Made by a program: the position numbers and the translations under genes. Shown in pieces: positions 1-9,247 of a stretch of DNA of 55,949 bases (position 1 is its first letter; each line of letters starts with the position of its first letter). A model generated the notes under the pieces. It was given only the letters and a program-made list of their open reading frames with translations, was not told the origin of the DNA and did no database searches. The DNA is from Candidatus Woesearchaeota archaeon (GTDB lineage: Archaea; Nanobdellota; Nanobdellia; Woesearchaeales; SM23-78): NCBI GenBank assembly GCA_016932315.1, contig JAFGDD010000009.1, positions 1-55,949 of the forward strand, read 5' to 3'.

Positions 1-290
1 ATTTCTAGGATGTTAGCAATTTCATTGCTCCCATCCCAAAAGCCGTAGCTTTTGTGATACCAGATTTTTCCTAAAAATCTCCGGGGAGCTGAAGTACTCA
101 AAATAAATATTTGCACCCGAGCAGCGCAACATTTTCAAATAACTTAATGTTATTTGAATCAGAAACAAAGTTTCTGTTTTCAAATAAACGTATGCTTTTT
201 TTAGTCGTTTTGGCGCGCGCAACGAGCCTGTAGGCACAAACAAAACATTTTTATGTATTTAATCAAAGGCGCACAAATTGGTTAAAAAAT
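1..290. repeat. Gene-free stretch with four consecutive short hairpins
   Basis: I see no convincing gene in the first 386 bases. Four perfect short inverted repeats follow one another: 37-43/48-54, 62-69/73-80, 134-143/149-158 and 160-166/170-176. The first (CCAAAAGC with GCTTTTGTG) matches a hairpin inside the multi-hairpin elements at 37222 and 39209, so this is probably a diverged or partial member of that family. Its outer arms could not be identified. Bases 291-386 hold the likely promoter of the next gene. Confidence 0.45.
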
Positions 291-386
291 AAACATTTAC
301 AAAAATATGCTTAAGAAAAAGAAAAGTTTTTATACTCAAGATATGATTAGCGTTTTAGATAGGTATAGTTAAAAAGGGGTGAATGC

Positions 387-2324
387 TTGACTGAAGATAT
401 TTTGCCTCCGCTTCCGCCCGGTGAAGAGCTGAATGCGGGTGTTAACGAAAAAAAGAAACAAGGATTTCTTAGCAAGCTGTTTGGAAAGAGAAAAGAAGAG
501 CCAACAGAGTCTTCAACTCCCTCATTTGCGCCAATAATGAATGAGCCTTCAAAAGAAGCGCCTCCTGTGCCTGATGATATTCATCTTGATGATATTAGGA
601 AGCAACTCGGGCTAGAGCCTACCTTTAACGAGGAAATACCAGAGCCACCGCAACTAAAAGAAAATCAAGGCAAGCCAGAAAAGAAAAAAGAAAAAGTCAA
701 GCCAAAACAAGAGCTTGAAGGAATTGATAAGCATGTTCTTGACTTCCCTGAAATCTCAGGCATAACAGAGCCATCCAGGATTAAGCCCAAAGAGCCTCAA
801 ATAATTCTTGAAGAAGACATAATTGAGGAGCCAGTTCAAACACAGTCAAAGCCAACGCCGTCCAAGCCTGGCAAGCAGCCTGTGAAGCCTATAATTGATG
901 AGAGAATTGACTGGGCTTCTGATGCTCAATCCGAGGATGAGAGCATTAAGAAGTCTGAATTCTTAAGAGAGGTTCAGCCTGTTGTTGAGCAGGAGATTAA
1001 GAAAGGCTCTGAATTCACACGAGAAGTGATCCCAGAAGTTGAGAAAAGCCCGCTGCCTCCGAAGCCAGAGTTCCTCGAAGAGGTTCACCCTGAGAAAGTA
1101 AAGGCTCTAGCCAAGGATATTAAGCGCAAGAGATTTGCAGAGAAGCGCGGCATAGAGTATGAGTCTGAGCCTGAGCCTGATGTTAACCTAGAAGAGGAAA
1201 ACATAGAAGAGGAAAACACTAAGTCAGATGATGAATTGCAAATAGAAGAGGCAATAAGGCAAGCAATAGATACTTCTGAAGAAGAGGTTGAAGAAAAATT
1301 AATTGAACCGCCCAAAATCAAGAAGGGCAAGAAGGGCGAGGAAAAATCATCCAAAAAAATAAAGCAGCCAAAAAAGAATCTCTTGAAGCAAATGCCTGAG
1401 AATAAAAAGCAAACTGAAAAGATTGAAACCCCAGTTGAAGCGCCTGCTCCAATATCAAGAACCTTAATTGATGCTGAGAAAGATCTTAGAAAGAAGCTTA
1501 CAGAAAAGATAAGAAACGAGGAAAGGGAAAAAATCACTGCAGAATTTGAGGAGAAGAATAAGAATCTTGAGAAGGAATTTGATGATAAGTCCAAAGAGAA
1601 TGAAGCTGCGCTCGAGAAAAAGAAGAAAGATTTGGATAAAAGAGAGAAGGAGCTTGAGAAGCAGAGGCAAGCTGTTGAGCAGGAAAAAATCATGATAGCA
1701 GGCAAAGTCAACAAGTATGATTTCAAGGAGAAGCAGCTCAGAAAGGAGAAGTCTGAATGGGCAGATGAGAAGGTAAAAATAGAAACTGAGAGAAAGGAAT
1801 TTGAAGAGGAAAAAGCAGAGGCAGAGGAGCTCAAGCCAAAGATTGCCGCCATGCGAAAAGACTATGCAACCTTGCAGGACAGAATGCACGAGATTTATGA
1901 AAAGCTAAAAGAATATGACGGAAAGGAAGCAGAGCTTCATGAACTTGAGAAAAAGATTGCTGAGAAGGAATTACTGCTGAGAAAAGCCCAGACTAGACTT
2001 AAGGAGGCAGATTCAAAGATAAAAGAGAAAGGATTCTCAGAATATCTCGAGGCAGAGATCAGCCAGGAACCAATTGTGTCGCCAGAATTTGAGGAGAGAA
2101 ATCTTATCAAGGAGGCGCATATGGAAGTATACGAGATGATTGATAGCTGCAGGAGCATGATAATGACAGGCAACCTTGGGGAAGCCAAGAGGCTTTACAT
2201 GCAACTAAGAGGGATATATTCAGGGGTTAAGATTAAAGGCCCTGAAAAGGAGATGCTTTACACTACCATACGCGAGATTTATGATGATATCAAGCTTAAA
2301 GAGATGGAAGGCTCAGGAATCTGA
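387..2324 (+). CDS. Large charged coiled-coil protein with conserved-looking C-terminal helical domain
   Basis: Protein of 645 residues of unknown function. The first ~340 residues are Pro, Glu and Lys rich with low complexity (repeated PEFLEEVHPE/SEFLREVQP-like segments). Residues ~365-550 form a long heptad-type coiled coil. The last ~80 residues (from about YEMIDSCRSM to the end) look like a compact helical, TPR-like unit. There is no signal peptide or membrane segment, so it is probably cytoplasmic. The start is TTG at 387, chosen because GGGGTGA lies five bases upstream; the nearby ATG at 383 is out of frame and stops after three codons. A scaffold or cytoskeleton-like role is only a guess. 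Confidence 0.85.
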   Translation: MTEDILPPLPPGEELNAGVNEKKKQGFLSKLFGKRKEEPTESSTPSFAPIMNEPSKEAPPVPDDIHLDDIRKQLGLEPTFNEEIPEPPQLKENQGKPEKKKEKVKPKQELEGIDKHVLDFPEISGITEPSRIKPKEPQIILEEDIIEEPVQTQSKPTPSKPGKQPVKPIIDERIDWASDAQSEDESIKKSEFLREVQPVVEQEIKKGSEFTREVIPEVEKSPLPPKPEFLEEVHPEKVKALAKDIKRKRFAEKRGIEYESEPEPDVNLEEENIEEENTKSDDELQIEEAIRQAIDTSEEEVEEKLIEPPKIKKGKKGEEKSSKKIKQPKKNLLKQMPENKKQTEKIETPVEAPAPISRTLIDAEKDLRKKLTEKIRNEEREKITAEFEEKNKNLEKEFDDKSKENEAALEKKKKDLDKREKELEKQRQAVEQEKIMIAGKVNKYDFKEKQLRKEKSEWADEKVKIETERKEFEEEKAEAEELKPKIAAMRKDYATLQDRMHEIYEKLKEYDGKEAELHELEKKIAEKELLLRKAQTRLKEADSKIKEKGFSEYLEAEISQEPIVSPEFEERNLIKEAHMEVYEMIDSCRSMIMTGNLGEAKRLYMQLRGIYSGVKIKGPEKEMLYTTIREIYDDIKLKEMEGSGI

Positions 2325-2369
2325 TTACTTATGATTACCTGGTTACCGTTTTGTTAGTGATTATGAATA

Positions 2370-2657
2370 ATGAGTATGAATTTTCTAGAAAGACCAAAGG
2401 ACAAGTTTGAATTAAGAGACTACTTGAAAAAGTTTGAGCTCGATAATCCTGAAAAGCTCGAGGCAATGGCAGAGGAGATTGTTGGCAACATATTCGAGAT
2501 AATGGACAAGTACAGGCAGCTAGCACCAAACCATCCATTAAGAAAATACTATGAACCTTCACTAAAAGATATAGAGTTCTCATATTCTTCCGCAGATTTC
2601 AAGAAAATCTTTCCATTGGCTATCAAGTGCCTGATTAATTCAATAGACTGGGAATGA
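2370..2657 (+). CDS. Small hypothetical protein
   Basis: A 95-residue, probably all-helical soluble protein without a recognisable family. It begins MSMNFLERP; a second ATG at 2376 is equally possible, and neither has a good ribosome binding site. It follows the coiled-coil gene by 45 bases on the same strand and may be co-transcribed with it. Its 3' end nearly meets the convergent rtcA gene (stop codons 3 bases apart). Confidence 0.65.
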   Translation: MSMNFLERPKDKFELRDYLKKFELDNPEKLEAMAEEIVGNIFEIMDKYRQLAPNHPLRKYYEPSLKDIEFSYSSADFKKIFPLAIKCLINSIDWE

Positions 2658-2659
2658 GC

Positions 2660-3706
2660 TTATTGCTTTTCACAGCTAATAACATTTTCCTGGATAATAA
2701 ACTTGACGTCAAGGAATTTCTCTGCAACATAAATATTGGATTTTACGTGGTTGGATACTTCGCTCGTCCTGATAATACCACCAGCCAATGCAAGGAAAGG
2801 AATAAGCTGGTCAGCCAGGAGCTTGTCAATAGCAGCGCCAGAGTTAACTTCTTTCAGTAGCTTCTCAGCTGCTTCCTTGCCAACATCCTCAGCCTTTTTA
2901 CCCTTGTCACCCAAGCCGTCAGCTCCGAGAATAACAGGATTATTCTGGTCAATTTCCTCATCACCAAAAACAGCCCAAAGCGTAATGCCAGAGCCAGTGC
3001 TTGCAGAATTATAATACTGGTGATTAAAGCTGAAAGGAGCATTTAATTTTTCTAGGTAAAGCTTTGCGCTCGAGCTCTGCCTTTCAGCAACCTTTGCACC
3101 CTCTAAATCAGCAGATGCATGGCTCATGCCCCTTATTTGCAAGAGTTTTTTCTGCTCTAACAACAAAATAGCAGGAGCCTGGCTTGGAGAATTGTATCTC
3201 CCATTAATCACGACCCTAATCTCCCCTCCTCCCTTAGGGTAATAGCCTCTCTTGAAAAGATTAGCCTCAATATCAGCATATCTCTTCATTTGAGGCAGAA
3301 ATACTGAACTAAAATAATCAAAAGGCTGAGACCATTTAACATCAGTGCCCCCCCTAATAGTGAAGGAAACCTTTTTTCCGCAGAAAATGCTTGGAAGTAT
3401 AAGTGATTGCAGGAGAAGAGTGATTGAGCCTGCTGTGCCAATATCAACATCATGATGCCCTCCTTTGAATTTGCCAGGAGAGAACTGAACTTCTGTGCTG
3501 CCAGTATACCTCCCAACTACTTCTGCATCGCAAAGCTTCATAGCAGCATCAACGCAGGCGACGTGCTGGGCAGCCAAACCAGGGTTGCATCGTCCCTTAC
3601 GGATATTATTAATCCTAAAAGCCTTGCCAGTCAGCATGCTAAGAGCTAATGCCTGCCTAAGAATAGCCCCTCCTCCTTCTCCGTGGCTTCCGTCGAGTTC
3701 TATCAT
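2660..3706 (-). CDS. rtcA: RNA 3'-terminal phosphate cyclase
   Basis: RtcA converts RNA 3'-phosphate ends to 2',3'-cyclic phosphates using ATP through an enzyme-AMP intermediate. The 348-residue length is typical. The N-terminus has the family signature IELDGSHGEGGGAILRQALA, the middle GGTDVKWSQP and YPKGGGEI, and the C-terminus LADQLIPFLALAGG followed by SNHVKSNI. His320 in the last motif is the expected adenylated histidine. It is transcribed alone, convergent with the small gene at 2370. Confidence 0.95.
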   Translation of the reverse strand: MIELDGSHGEGGGAILRQALALSMLTGKAFRINNIRKGRCNPGLAAQHVACVDAAMKLCDAEVVGRYTGSTEVQFSPGKFKGGHHDVDIGTAGSITLLLQSLILPSIFCGKKVSFTIRGGTDVKWSQPFDYFSSVFLPQMKRYADIEANLFKRGYYPKGGGEIRVVINGRYNSPSQAPAILLLEQKKLLQIRGMSHASADLEGAKVAERQSSSAKLYLEKLNAPFSFNHQYYNSASTGSGITLWAVFGDEEIDQNNPVILGADGLGDKGKKAEDVGKEAAEKLLKEVNSGAAIDKLLADQLIPFLALAGGIIRTSEVSNHVKSNIYVAEKFLDVKFIIQENVISCEKQ

Positions 3707-3791
3707 ATTAAGAAGGATAGGCTTCCATTATAAAAAATTAATTGATTTTCAATTTATCACATCGGTTTCCAATAATTTCATTTTCTTTTCC

Positions 3792-3822
3792 CAAGATTTT
3801 CTTTTAGGAAAAGAAAATCTTG
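3792..3822. repeat. Perfect 14-bp hairpin between lipoprotein gene and rtcA
   Basis: CAAGATTTTCTTTT, a 3-base loop, then its exact complement. Both flanking genes are on the minus strand, so the hairpin lies after the lipoprotein operon and before rtcA. It may end the upstream transcript or protect its 3' end. It resembles the short AT-rich hairpins inside the larger elements of this window but stands alone. Confidence 0.5.
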
Positions 3823-3892
3823 CCTAAAAAACACAAGAAAAATCACAGATATAGAAGAAATAGAATAATAAAAGAATAAAAAACAAAAAATT

Positions 3893-4141
3893 TTACCATT
3901 TAACCTCATCAAGGTAGCTGTCTGTCTTCTCCAGTTCAGGATCGTTAAGCTCTGCGTCCATGTTGTCTACGTCCTGGATGACTCCTGTTATCTGGCTATC
4001 ATCTGCTCCTGTTGCAGTCTCTTGCGTTTCTTGTGTTTCTTGCGTATCCTTTTGCTCTGGTGCAGGCGCACTGCAGCCTGTGATGAGCATGAGCATGGCA
4101 GCAACAGCTAGCAAAACCAATGCAATTATTGCCTTGTGCAT
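3893..4141 (-). CDS. Small lipoprotein with Gln-Glu-Thr repeat
   Basis: An 82-residue exported protein. A short basic start and a hydrophobic stretch end in LITGC, a lipobox-like motif, so the mature protein probably begins at the lipid-modified Cys. The mature part is short and acidic with a QET tandem repeat. ATG at 4141 is preferred over GTG at 4147 because of spacing to GAGGATGAG. The GTG would overlap the stop of the upstream secreted coiled-coil gene, and the two genes clearly form one operon. Function unknown. Confidence 0.75.
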   Translation of the reverse strand: MHKAIIALVLLAVAAMLMLITGCSAPAPEQKDTQETQETQETATGADDSQITGVIQDVDNMDAELNDPELEKTDSYLDEVKW

Positions 4142-4143
4142 TT

Positions 4144-5577
4144 TCACTCATCCTCTTCTTCTACAAGCTCAACTTCCTCCTCTTCATTAACTTCATCAGG
4201 GTCAAAGATTGCCCCGCTCTGGTTTATCATGCGAACCAATTCCATAAGGATTTTGTGGGCATCCTTGAGTGCCTGGTGTGCTTCGCGGGTAAGAGCCTTA
4301 GCTTCTTCAAGCTTCTCCTTAGCTCCTTCCTTGTCGCCGCTGCCCCTCAATTCTTTTGCTTCTGCAAAGAGCTTGTTAGCTTCTGTCATCTTAGTTCTTG
4401 CTTCATCAATCTTGGCGCTGAACTCATCAAGCTTGTCCTCAATATCAGTGGTGTCCACTCCTTTTGCCTGGAGCCTCTCAACTACATCTTCCAGTTTCTT
4501 CTCAAGCAATTCACTTCTAACAAAGATTTCTCCTACTCTTGAATGAATGACTTCTTCTGCGTACTGGAATATTTCAACCTTAATATCAGCCCATACTTCC
4601 CTGATAATCTGGATGCCTTCTTTTAATTCATCCTGGTTAGTGGCTGCTTCTATCATGTCTTTTGCTTCTTCCAGCTTGGCTATCATCTCATCAATGCTGT
4701 CAATCATTTCCTGGGCTTCTGTCTCATTCAGGTTTTCTGCGCTCTCAACCCTGCTCTTGACTTTTTCCATGTGCTGGATTAACCTGTCTGCAAGAGCCAA
4801 TAAGTCTTCCTGGGCTTTTTCAAAGGTTTGGTTCTCCAAAGCAGAGCAGTTTCCTCCTTCAGCCAGGCATTGGGCAAGCTGAGCTTTTAATCCTAGGAAC
4901 TCATTCCTTGCTCTGAGCTGGTTGTTCTTCATCTCCATGTATTTGTTCTTGGCTTGCAAGAATTTATTCTGGGCTTCAAGCAATTTGTTCTGCGCAATCA
5001 CTCTCTGCCTTACAATGTTCTTTACTTTGTCAGTTTTGACATTCCATTCCTTGAGTTTTTCTTGGCATTCATTAGTGTCTTCCAGGCAGTTCTTTAGTCT
5101 GGCTCGGTCAAGTTTCTGAATCACTTTCTGATGCTTTTCTTCTATTTTCGCAAGGAATTTTTCAGCCACATCACCTTTTTGCGCTATGAATCGTTGTACC
5201 CTGCCTTGGTTAAACCACTTGGTTGCATTAGCTCCAACAGCTGTTCTCAACCTGAAAGAATACTCGCAAGCAGTCCTTATTTTCTGTTCGTTAAGGTTTG
5301 GTCGCTTCTCCTTGATTATATTAACGCAAGCGTCAACATTGGTTGCATTAATCCTTAGCTTTGCAGTAATGCCTGCTCCTGTCTCTGTCTCAACTTCTAT
5401 TTCAGTCTCATCCAAATCCTCTGTCTCATTCACATCTTCGTCCTCTGCCTCTTCAATGCTGTCATCACTGCCTTGTCCGTTACCATTACCGTTGCCATTG
5501 CTAGCAATAGCTAAAGGCAAAGCACTGATAATAAACACTGCCAGCACCAGAAGGGCTATTATTTTCTTCCTATCCAT
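4144..5577 (-). CDS. Secreted coiled-coil protein
   Basis: A 477-residue protein starting MDRKKIIALLVLAVFII, a classical signal peptide ending near ALA-S, followed by a GN repeat and an acidic linker. Most of the rest is predicted long helices and coiled coil with few cysteines; the end is very acidic. ATG at 5577 is chosen because GGAGGT lies eight bases upstream, although the reading frame stays open a further 90 bases into the multi-hairpin element. It shares an operon with the lipoprotein. A cell-surface or periplasm-like structural role is inferred. Confidence 0.85.
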   Translation of the reverse strand: MDRKKIIALLVLAVFIISALPLAIASNGNGNGNGQGSDDSIEEAEDEDVNETEDLDETEIEVETETGAGITAKLRINATNVDACVNIIKEKRPNLNEQKIRTACEYSFRLRTAVGANATKWFNQGRVQRFIAQKGDVAEKFLAKIEEKHQKVIQKLDRARLKNCLEDTNECQEKLKEWNVKTDKVKNIVRQRVIAQNKLLEAQNKFLQAKNKYMEMKNNQLRARNEFLGLKAQLAQCLAEGGNCSALENQTFEKAQEDLLALADRLIQHMEKVKSRVESAENLNETEAQEMIDSIDEMIAKLEEAKDMIEAATNQDELKEGIQIIREVWADIKVEIFQYAEEVIHSRVGEIFVRSELLEKKLEDVVERLQAKGVDTTDIEDKLDEFSAKIDEARTKMTEANKLFAEAKELRGSGDKEGAKEKLEEAKALTREAHQALKDAHKILMELVRMINQSGAIFDPDEVNEEEEVELVEEEDE

Positions 5578-5620
5578 TTTCTTAACCTCCGATTTAGTTT
5601 TTTTTATTAGGTTTGTCATC

Positions 5621-5794
5621 GTTGAAAAAGTTGTCACAGCCACCTGCACAGCCAAGGACGAAAACAAATTTTAATTTGTTAAGGACTTGGCTGAAGGCTG
5701 ACGCTTCAAAATCTTTGATTTTGAGGCAACGAAACATTATTTCGTTTGCGACAGGGGTTGCTCCCAACGGGATGTCGCGGACAACTTTTTCAGC
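5621..5794 (-). repeat. Multi-hairpin element upstream of secreted coiled-coil gene
   Basis: Outer arms of 15 bases (5621-5635 and 5780-5794) are complementary at 14 positions. Read on the minus strand, the order is: left arm, a C-run/G-run/C-run core, two AT-rich hairpins, a nested CCAAG...CTTGG stem capped by a third hairpin, right arm. The right arm lies about 30 bases before the ribosome binding site of the gene starting at 5577. The same order is seen at 37222 and 39209. Bases 5795-6047 hold only the promoter of the next gene (ATTAAATA near 5992). Confidence 0.75.
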
Positions 5795-6047
5795 TTAACC
5801 ATATCATTTAGAATCCGTTGCAGCGATTTTATTTATAAACATACTTTCAGAAGCTTTACGCGCAGCAGACAGGAAATGTTTTAAAGTTTAAAAATGCAGA
5901 ATTCAAGGTAATAAAGCTTTACTGAATTTTATTTAACCAAGTTAGAAATCGGCTTGACCCACATTCTTTACTTAAAGTATGTACACTCATATTAAATAGT
6001 AGCGAAATTAAATTATTTGTAAAAAGAAATTTGCTGGAGGTGATTGA

Positions 6048-6335
6048 ATGATGAGAATGGAGCTGCGTGATGACGGCTGGTTTGAAGCAGGAAAGGATGT
6101 AAAGGACACTTTTCCAATAGGTTATCTGATCTACCAGTCAAAGAAAGAGCTGAAAGAGCACCTAGAAAAGATTGGAGAGCAGAAATCAATAGGCGAGCTG
6201 GAGAAAAAGCTTAAGGAAATTCCAGAGTTATTCCAGTTCAGGCGTACACCTTACCTGGTAGGAGATAAAGTCATGATTGATACTCCGGGGCTTCCAGGCC
6301 AGTGCTATTTGGGAAAAGTTGTGAATAAAGAATAA
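6048..6335 (+). CDS. Small hypothetical protein
   Basis: A 95-residue soluble protein of unknown family, strongly predicted as a gene by GGAGGTGAT just before ATG 6048 and normal codon use. The C-terminal third (YLVGDKVMIDTPGLPGQCYLG) could form a small beta-barrel, such as an SH3 or KOW-like fold, but no family is recognised. It is probably transcribed alone; the following gene has its own TATA box. Confidence 0.7.
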   Translation: MMRMELRDDGWFEAGKDVKDTFPIGYLIYQSKKELKEHLEKIGEQKSIGELEKKLKEIPELFQFRRTPYLVGDKVMIDTPGLPGQCYLGKVVNKE

Positions 6336-6396
6336 TTGCTTTTTCAACAGCAAATTGCAAAACTTTTTATACTTCTGTTTTATTGCTAGCTATACG

Positions 6397-7119
6397 ATGA
6401 AAAAGGGGGGCTTATTATTAGCCATGTTGTTGCTTCTTATCCCGTTCTGCCTAGGAACAACCATACACGGCAAAGTTTTTGATTATAATTTTGCAGTTGC
6501 TAAAAACAGCGTAGTCTCTATCAGTACTGTGCCTGAGCAGCAGATAGTAGCTGTTGACGGAACTTATTCATTCTCTGTTCCTAAAGGAGATTTTGTAATA
6601 TCAGCAATGCTCAAGGACATTTCAGGAAGCATTGTTTATTTTGTGAACGATACGGTGTCTATTGCTAATGATGGCGATTATGTGCGCGACTTGATAATGT
6701 TTCCAAGTAATGACTTGGATGAATTAGACTTGGAGAATGATTTTAGCGAGCTTAGTGTTGAGGCTAATCCTGCTGTTCAAAGAATTGTGCTTATAGTTGT
6801 GGCTTTGGCTTTGATTTTCATCTTTATCTGGCTTTACTGCGGCGCTTTCAGGAAGAACTGCAAGATATTTCACAAGCTCATTCCAAGGATTGAAGAGGCT
6901 AAGCCAGAAAAGAAAAAAGAAGCTGTTGAAGCTGATGATATTTACGGCTTGGCTGATTTTATTAAGAAGAACAAAAGAGTCACCCAGAAAGAGATAAGAA
7001 AAGCATTCCCATTATCAGAGGCTAAGATCAGCCTGATGATTTCTGACCTTGAAAGCCAGGGCAAGATTCGGAAGATTAAGAAAGGCAGGGGCAATATTAT
7101 TGTTTGGGATGAAAAATAA
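6397..7119 (+). CDS. Membrane-anchored winged-helix regulator (COG2512-like)
   Basis: A 240-residue protein: signal peptide (MKKGGLLLAMLLLLIPF), a beta-rich extracytoplasmic domain resembling carboxypeptidase-regulatory-like folds, one membrane helix (around VLIVVALALIFIFIWLY), then a cytoplasmic winged helix starting near YGLADFIKKNKRVTQKEI. This layout matches archaeal membrane-associated HTH regulators. ATG 6397 sits about 25 bases after TTTTTATACT, consistent with a leaderless transcript. The signal and target genes are unknown. Confidence 0.8.
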   Translation: MKKGGLLLAMLLLLIPFCLGTTIHGKVFDYNFAVAKNSVVSISTVPEQQIVAVDGTYSFSVPKGDFVISAMLKDISGSIVYFVNDTVSIANDGDYVRDLIMFPSNDLDELDLENDFSELSVEANPAVQRIVLIVVALALIFIFIWLYCGAFRKNCKIFHKLIPRIEEAKPEKKKEAVEADDIYGLADFIKKNKRVTQKEIRKAFPLSEAKISLMISDLESQGKIRKIKKGRGNIIVWDEK

Positions 7120-7191
7120 CTTGTATTTACTTCTTCATGATCAAGATTAAAAAGTTTTATAAAAACTGGTTTATTACCTCATGCTCATACA

Positions 7192-7923
7192 ATGTCCCTG
7201 GAAGAGCTATTAACAGTTATTGTCCCTTATTCTGAGAAAGAGAAAGAAATATACGCAAGAATTCTTTGCGAAATTGGACTTAAAGAGCCTGTTGTGGTTG
7301 ATCCATATCAGCATAAAGTTATGATATGGAAAAAGATGCAATTAAACAATGATGGCATTATCAGGGAAGTAGCTGGTATTATTGGCGATAAAAAAAGCAT
7401 TATACTCAGCGGAACTCATTACCCGATTGCAGAATGCTATAATAATATACAGGCTGGTCTTGTAACCTTTGATGCCCACAATGATTCATATATTGATAAG
7501 GACAGCCTTTTTAACAGCTTTTCTGGCGACGGAGAATTCTTACTGAGAAGAAAAGGGAAGACTTACATTCTCGGAACTAATATCGGCACTCATGATCCTC
7601 TAAAAATAAAAGTTTTTAACGCAAAAAAAATTAATAATATCAAGAAAATTACTCTGCCAAACAATATTTTTCTCAGCCTGGACATAGATGTCTTTGACCC
7701 TAGCATCACTCAATCCCATCACCGGCCTCACACTGGCTTATTCAAGAGAAAATATTTGAGTTTTGAGGATGTGATGAGAACAACGCAATATCTGACCAAA
7801 GACAGAAATGTTCTCGGAGTTAATATTGCAGGCTATGACCCTGAGCTTGAAGCCCCCCCTTATAAGACTGCGGAGTTGCTCAAGCAATATCTTGGATCTA
7901 TTCTTGAAAAAATAGTAAAGTAG
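7192..7923 (+). CDS. Ureohydrolase (arginase/agmatinase) family protein, divergent
   Basis: A 243-residue protein with the arginase-fold metal ligands in order: His76 in SGTH (usually GGDH), Asp94/His96/Asp98 in FDAHND, and Asp164/Asp166 in SLDIDVFDP. All six manganese ligands are therefore present although the protein is 40-60 residues shorter than typical agmatinases and the first motif is altered. Hydrolysis of a guanidino substrate such as agmatine or arginine is likely, but the substrate cannot be read from the sequence. ATG 7192 follows a TATA box (TTTTATAAAA, ~7153) with no ribosome binding site. Confidence 0.8.
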   Translation: MSLEELLTVIVPYSEKEKEIYARILCEIGLKEPVVVDPYQHKVMIWKKMQLNNDGIIREVAGIIGDKKSIILSGTHYPIAECYNNIQAGLVTFDAHNDSYIDKDSLFNSFSGDGEFLLRRKGKTYILGTNIGTHDPLKIKVFNAKKINNIKKITLPNNIFLSLDIDVFDPSITQSHHRPHTGLFKRKYLSFEDVMRTTQYLTKDRNVLGVNIAGYDPELEAPPYKTAELLKQYLGSILEKIVK

Positions 7924-7955
7924 AAATTAAAAACACTTTTGAGTTTTTTCTAAAC

Positions 7956-8119
7956 GGTCGCATTGAATAGATAGCCAGCTTAAGGTCGAAATTTCTTAGA
8001 AGAAAATAATTTGGCTCGTTGCCAGGGGTCGCTCCATCGGGAAGGCAGAGCCACAGAGCTTTTAATCATAAATTTCGAAGCTGACAAGGTGAGCGCTTAG
8101 CGAACCTTTCAATGCGACC
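7956..8119. repeat. Multi-hairpin element with 12-bp perfect terminal arms
   Basis: GGTCGCATTGAA at 7956-7967 is the exact complement of 8108-8119. Inside is a second stem (TCGAAATTT with AAATTTCGA) enclosing a G-run/C-run/G-run core (GCCAGGGGTCGCTCCATCGGG). This nested design matches the element at 9071. It lies between two plus-strand genes in an otherwise gene-free stretch (7924-8221). Confidence 0.7.
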
Positions 8120-8221
8120 TTCTAAGCGAAATATTTAAATACTTGAAAAGATACTAATATCCTAAAAAGGCTACTAGAAGCTTATATCGCCAAATAATTC
8201 GCCAAAAATTAGCCAACGATC

Positions 8222-8443
8222 ATGAAAGCTTGCAACGGTAATACAGATATTAGCATAAACGAGGCTGTAGAGATAACAAGGCTAGAGCCAGTAATAATTG
8301 AGGTGGAGGAAGGTAATAGAATATCTTCCCACCTCATGATATTCGAGATTATCTGCAGGATGAACTTCACAGACAAAGAGCTTATAGTGAACGGTGAAGT
8401 GCAAGAAACAATATTTGAGACGCAGGCAAGAGAAGAAGATTAA
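8222..8443 (+). CDS. Small hypothetical protein
   Basis: A 73-residue acidic protein with no recognised family, whose stop lies 3 bases from the convergent kinase gene's end. No clear ribosome binding site precedes ATG 8222; a TATA-like TATTTAAATACTT lies about 85 bases upstream. It could be real but support is modest. Confidence 0.45.
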   Translation: MKACNGNTDISINEAVEITRLEPVIIEVEEGNRISSHLMIFEIICRMNFTDKELIVNGEVQETIFETQAREED

Positions 8444-8446
8444 ATT

Positions 8447-8995
8447 CTACCTTTTATTCATTACAGGAGACATAATATAATTATAAATTAATATAGCAGT
8501 TTTCTCCACAGTTCTGTTAGTCGTATCAACAACAATATCAAAGCGCTTCAAATCAAAAGGATGAATGCCATAAAGATTGCGATAACGAATTATATCTGAA
8601 GCTTCCCTCTTATTCAACATTTCCAATGCATCCTCAATGCTCGCAGGCTTCTCCTCAAGCCTAGCCTTTTCATAAGTTCTTTTAGCCCGTACCATGTCAT
8701 CAGCAATAAGAAAAGCCTTATAGCTATTAGGAATAAAAAATGGACCTAGGCGGGAATCAATTACAAAATCATCCAGAGCCATCCCAATAGTATTAAGATA
8801 ATCATCCACTAATTTGTCAGAAGCAGGATCAGATTCTCCTCTCTTATTAAGTTCAGCAATTGTTAAACCATGCTTTTTTGCATACTCGCGCCTGACATCA
8901 CCTGCACTATAAAACTTATAGCCCAGCATATCAGCCAATGCCTGACCAACAGTAGACTTGCCAGCACCCGCCCTTCCCCCTAAAGTAACAATCAC
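8447..8995 (-). CDS. cmk: Cytidylate kinase-like protein, copy 1
   Basis: A P-loop nucleotide monophosphate kinase of the short archaeal Cmk type. It has the Walker A motif GRAGAGKST, the nucleotide-binding segment YSAGDVRREYA, and IDSRLG. It should transfer phosphate from ATP to CMP or dCMP. GTG 8995 is preferred over GTG 9001 because GGGAG then sits five bases upstream and the N-terminus (MIVTLGG) aligns with copy 2. It is clearly paralogous to the next gene upstream (9248-9796), separated by a multi-hairpin element. One copy may have a different substrate or be an inactive partner. Confidence 0.85.
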   Translation of the reverse strand: MIVTLGGRAGAGKSTVGQALADMLGYKFYSAGDVRREYAKKHGLTIAELNKRGESDPASDKLVDDYLNTIGMALDDFVIDSRLGPFFIPNSYKAFLIADDMVRAKRTYEKARLEEKPASIEDALEMLNKREASDIIRYRNLYGIHPFDLKRFDIVVDTTNRTVEKTAILIYNYIMSPVMNKR

Positions 8996-9070
8996 AACCA
9001 CTCCCGCGGGAGAACATATATAAAAAGCTTTGCTATAACCTGATTGGTACGAAAACAGAGAAAACTTAAT

Positions 9071-9246
9071 ACCAAATCACATTGCCTTAAAGTCGAAATG
9101 TCTTCTTATAACAGAATCGAATGCGTTGCGGGGGGACGCCCCATACGGGGACGCAGCATCTTCGAAAAATAGAAGCGAACATTTCGAAGACAAAAATCAA
9201 AGATTTTTGATTCAAAAACTTTGTTTTTGAAAGCAATGATTTGGTA
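9071..9246. repeat. Multi-hairpin element between the two kinase paralogues
   Basis: Terminal arms ACCAAATCA (9071-9079) and its complement (9238-9246) enclose a second stem (TCGAAATGTCTTC with its near complement), a core of GGGGGG, CCCC and GGGG runs near 9129-9155, and two AT-rich hairpins. The right arm ends two bases from the stop codon of the upstream kinase; the left end lies about 75 bases before the start of the downstream one. It has the same nested plan as the element at 7956. Confidence 0.7.
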
Positions 9247-9247
9247 G

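Noticed and set aside
22..243. Open frame of 73 codons on the minus strand at the window start
   Set aside because: It runs through four consecutive hairpins, has no ribosome binding site or recognisable protein pattern, and is best explained as chance in a structured repeat.
1085..1852. Long minus-strand open frame inside the large coiled-coil gene
   Set aside because: Its Ser/Phe/Leu-rich sequence is the reverse reading of Glu/Lys-rich codons; the plus frame has the ribosome binding site and domain structure.
5578..5667. Upstream extension of the secreted coiled-coil protein
   Set aside because: The extra 30 residues come from the structured element; the signal peptide and GGAGGT clearly mark ATG 5577. 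The in-frame extension is noted as a finding instead.
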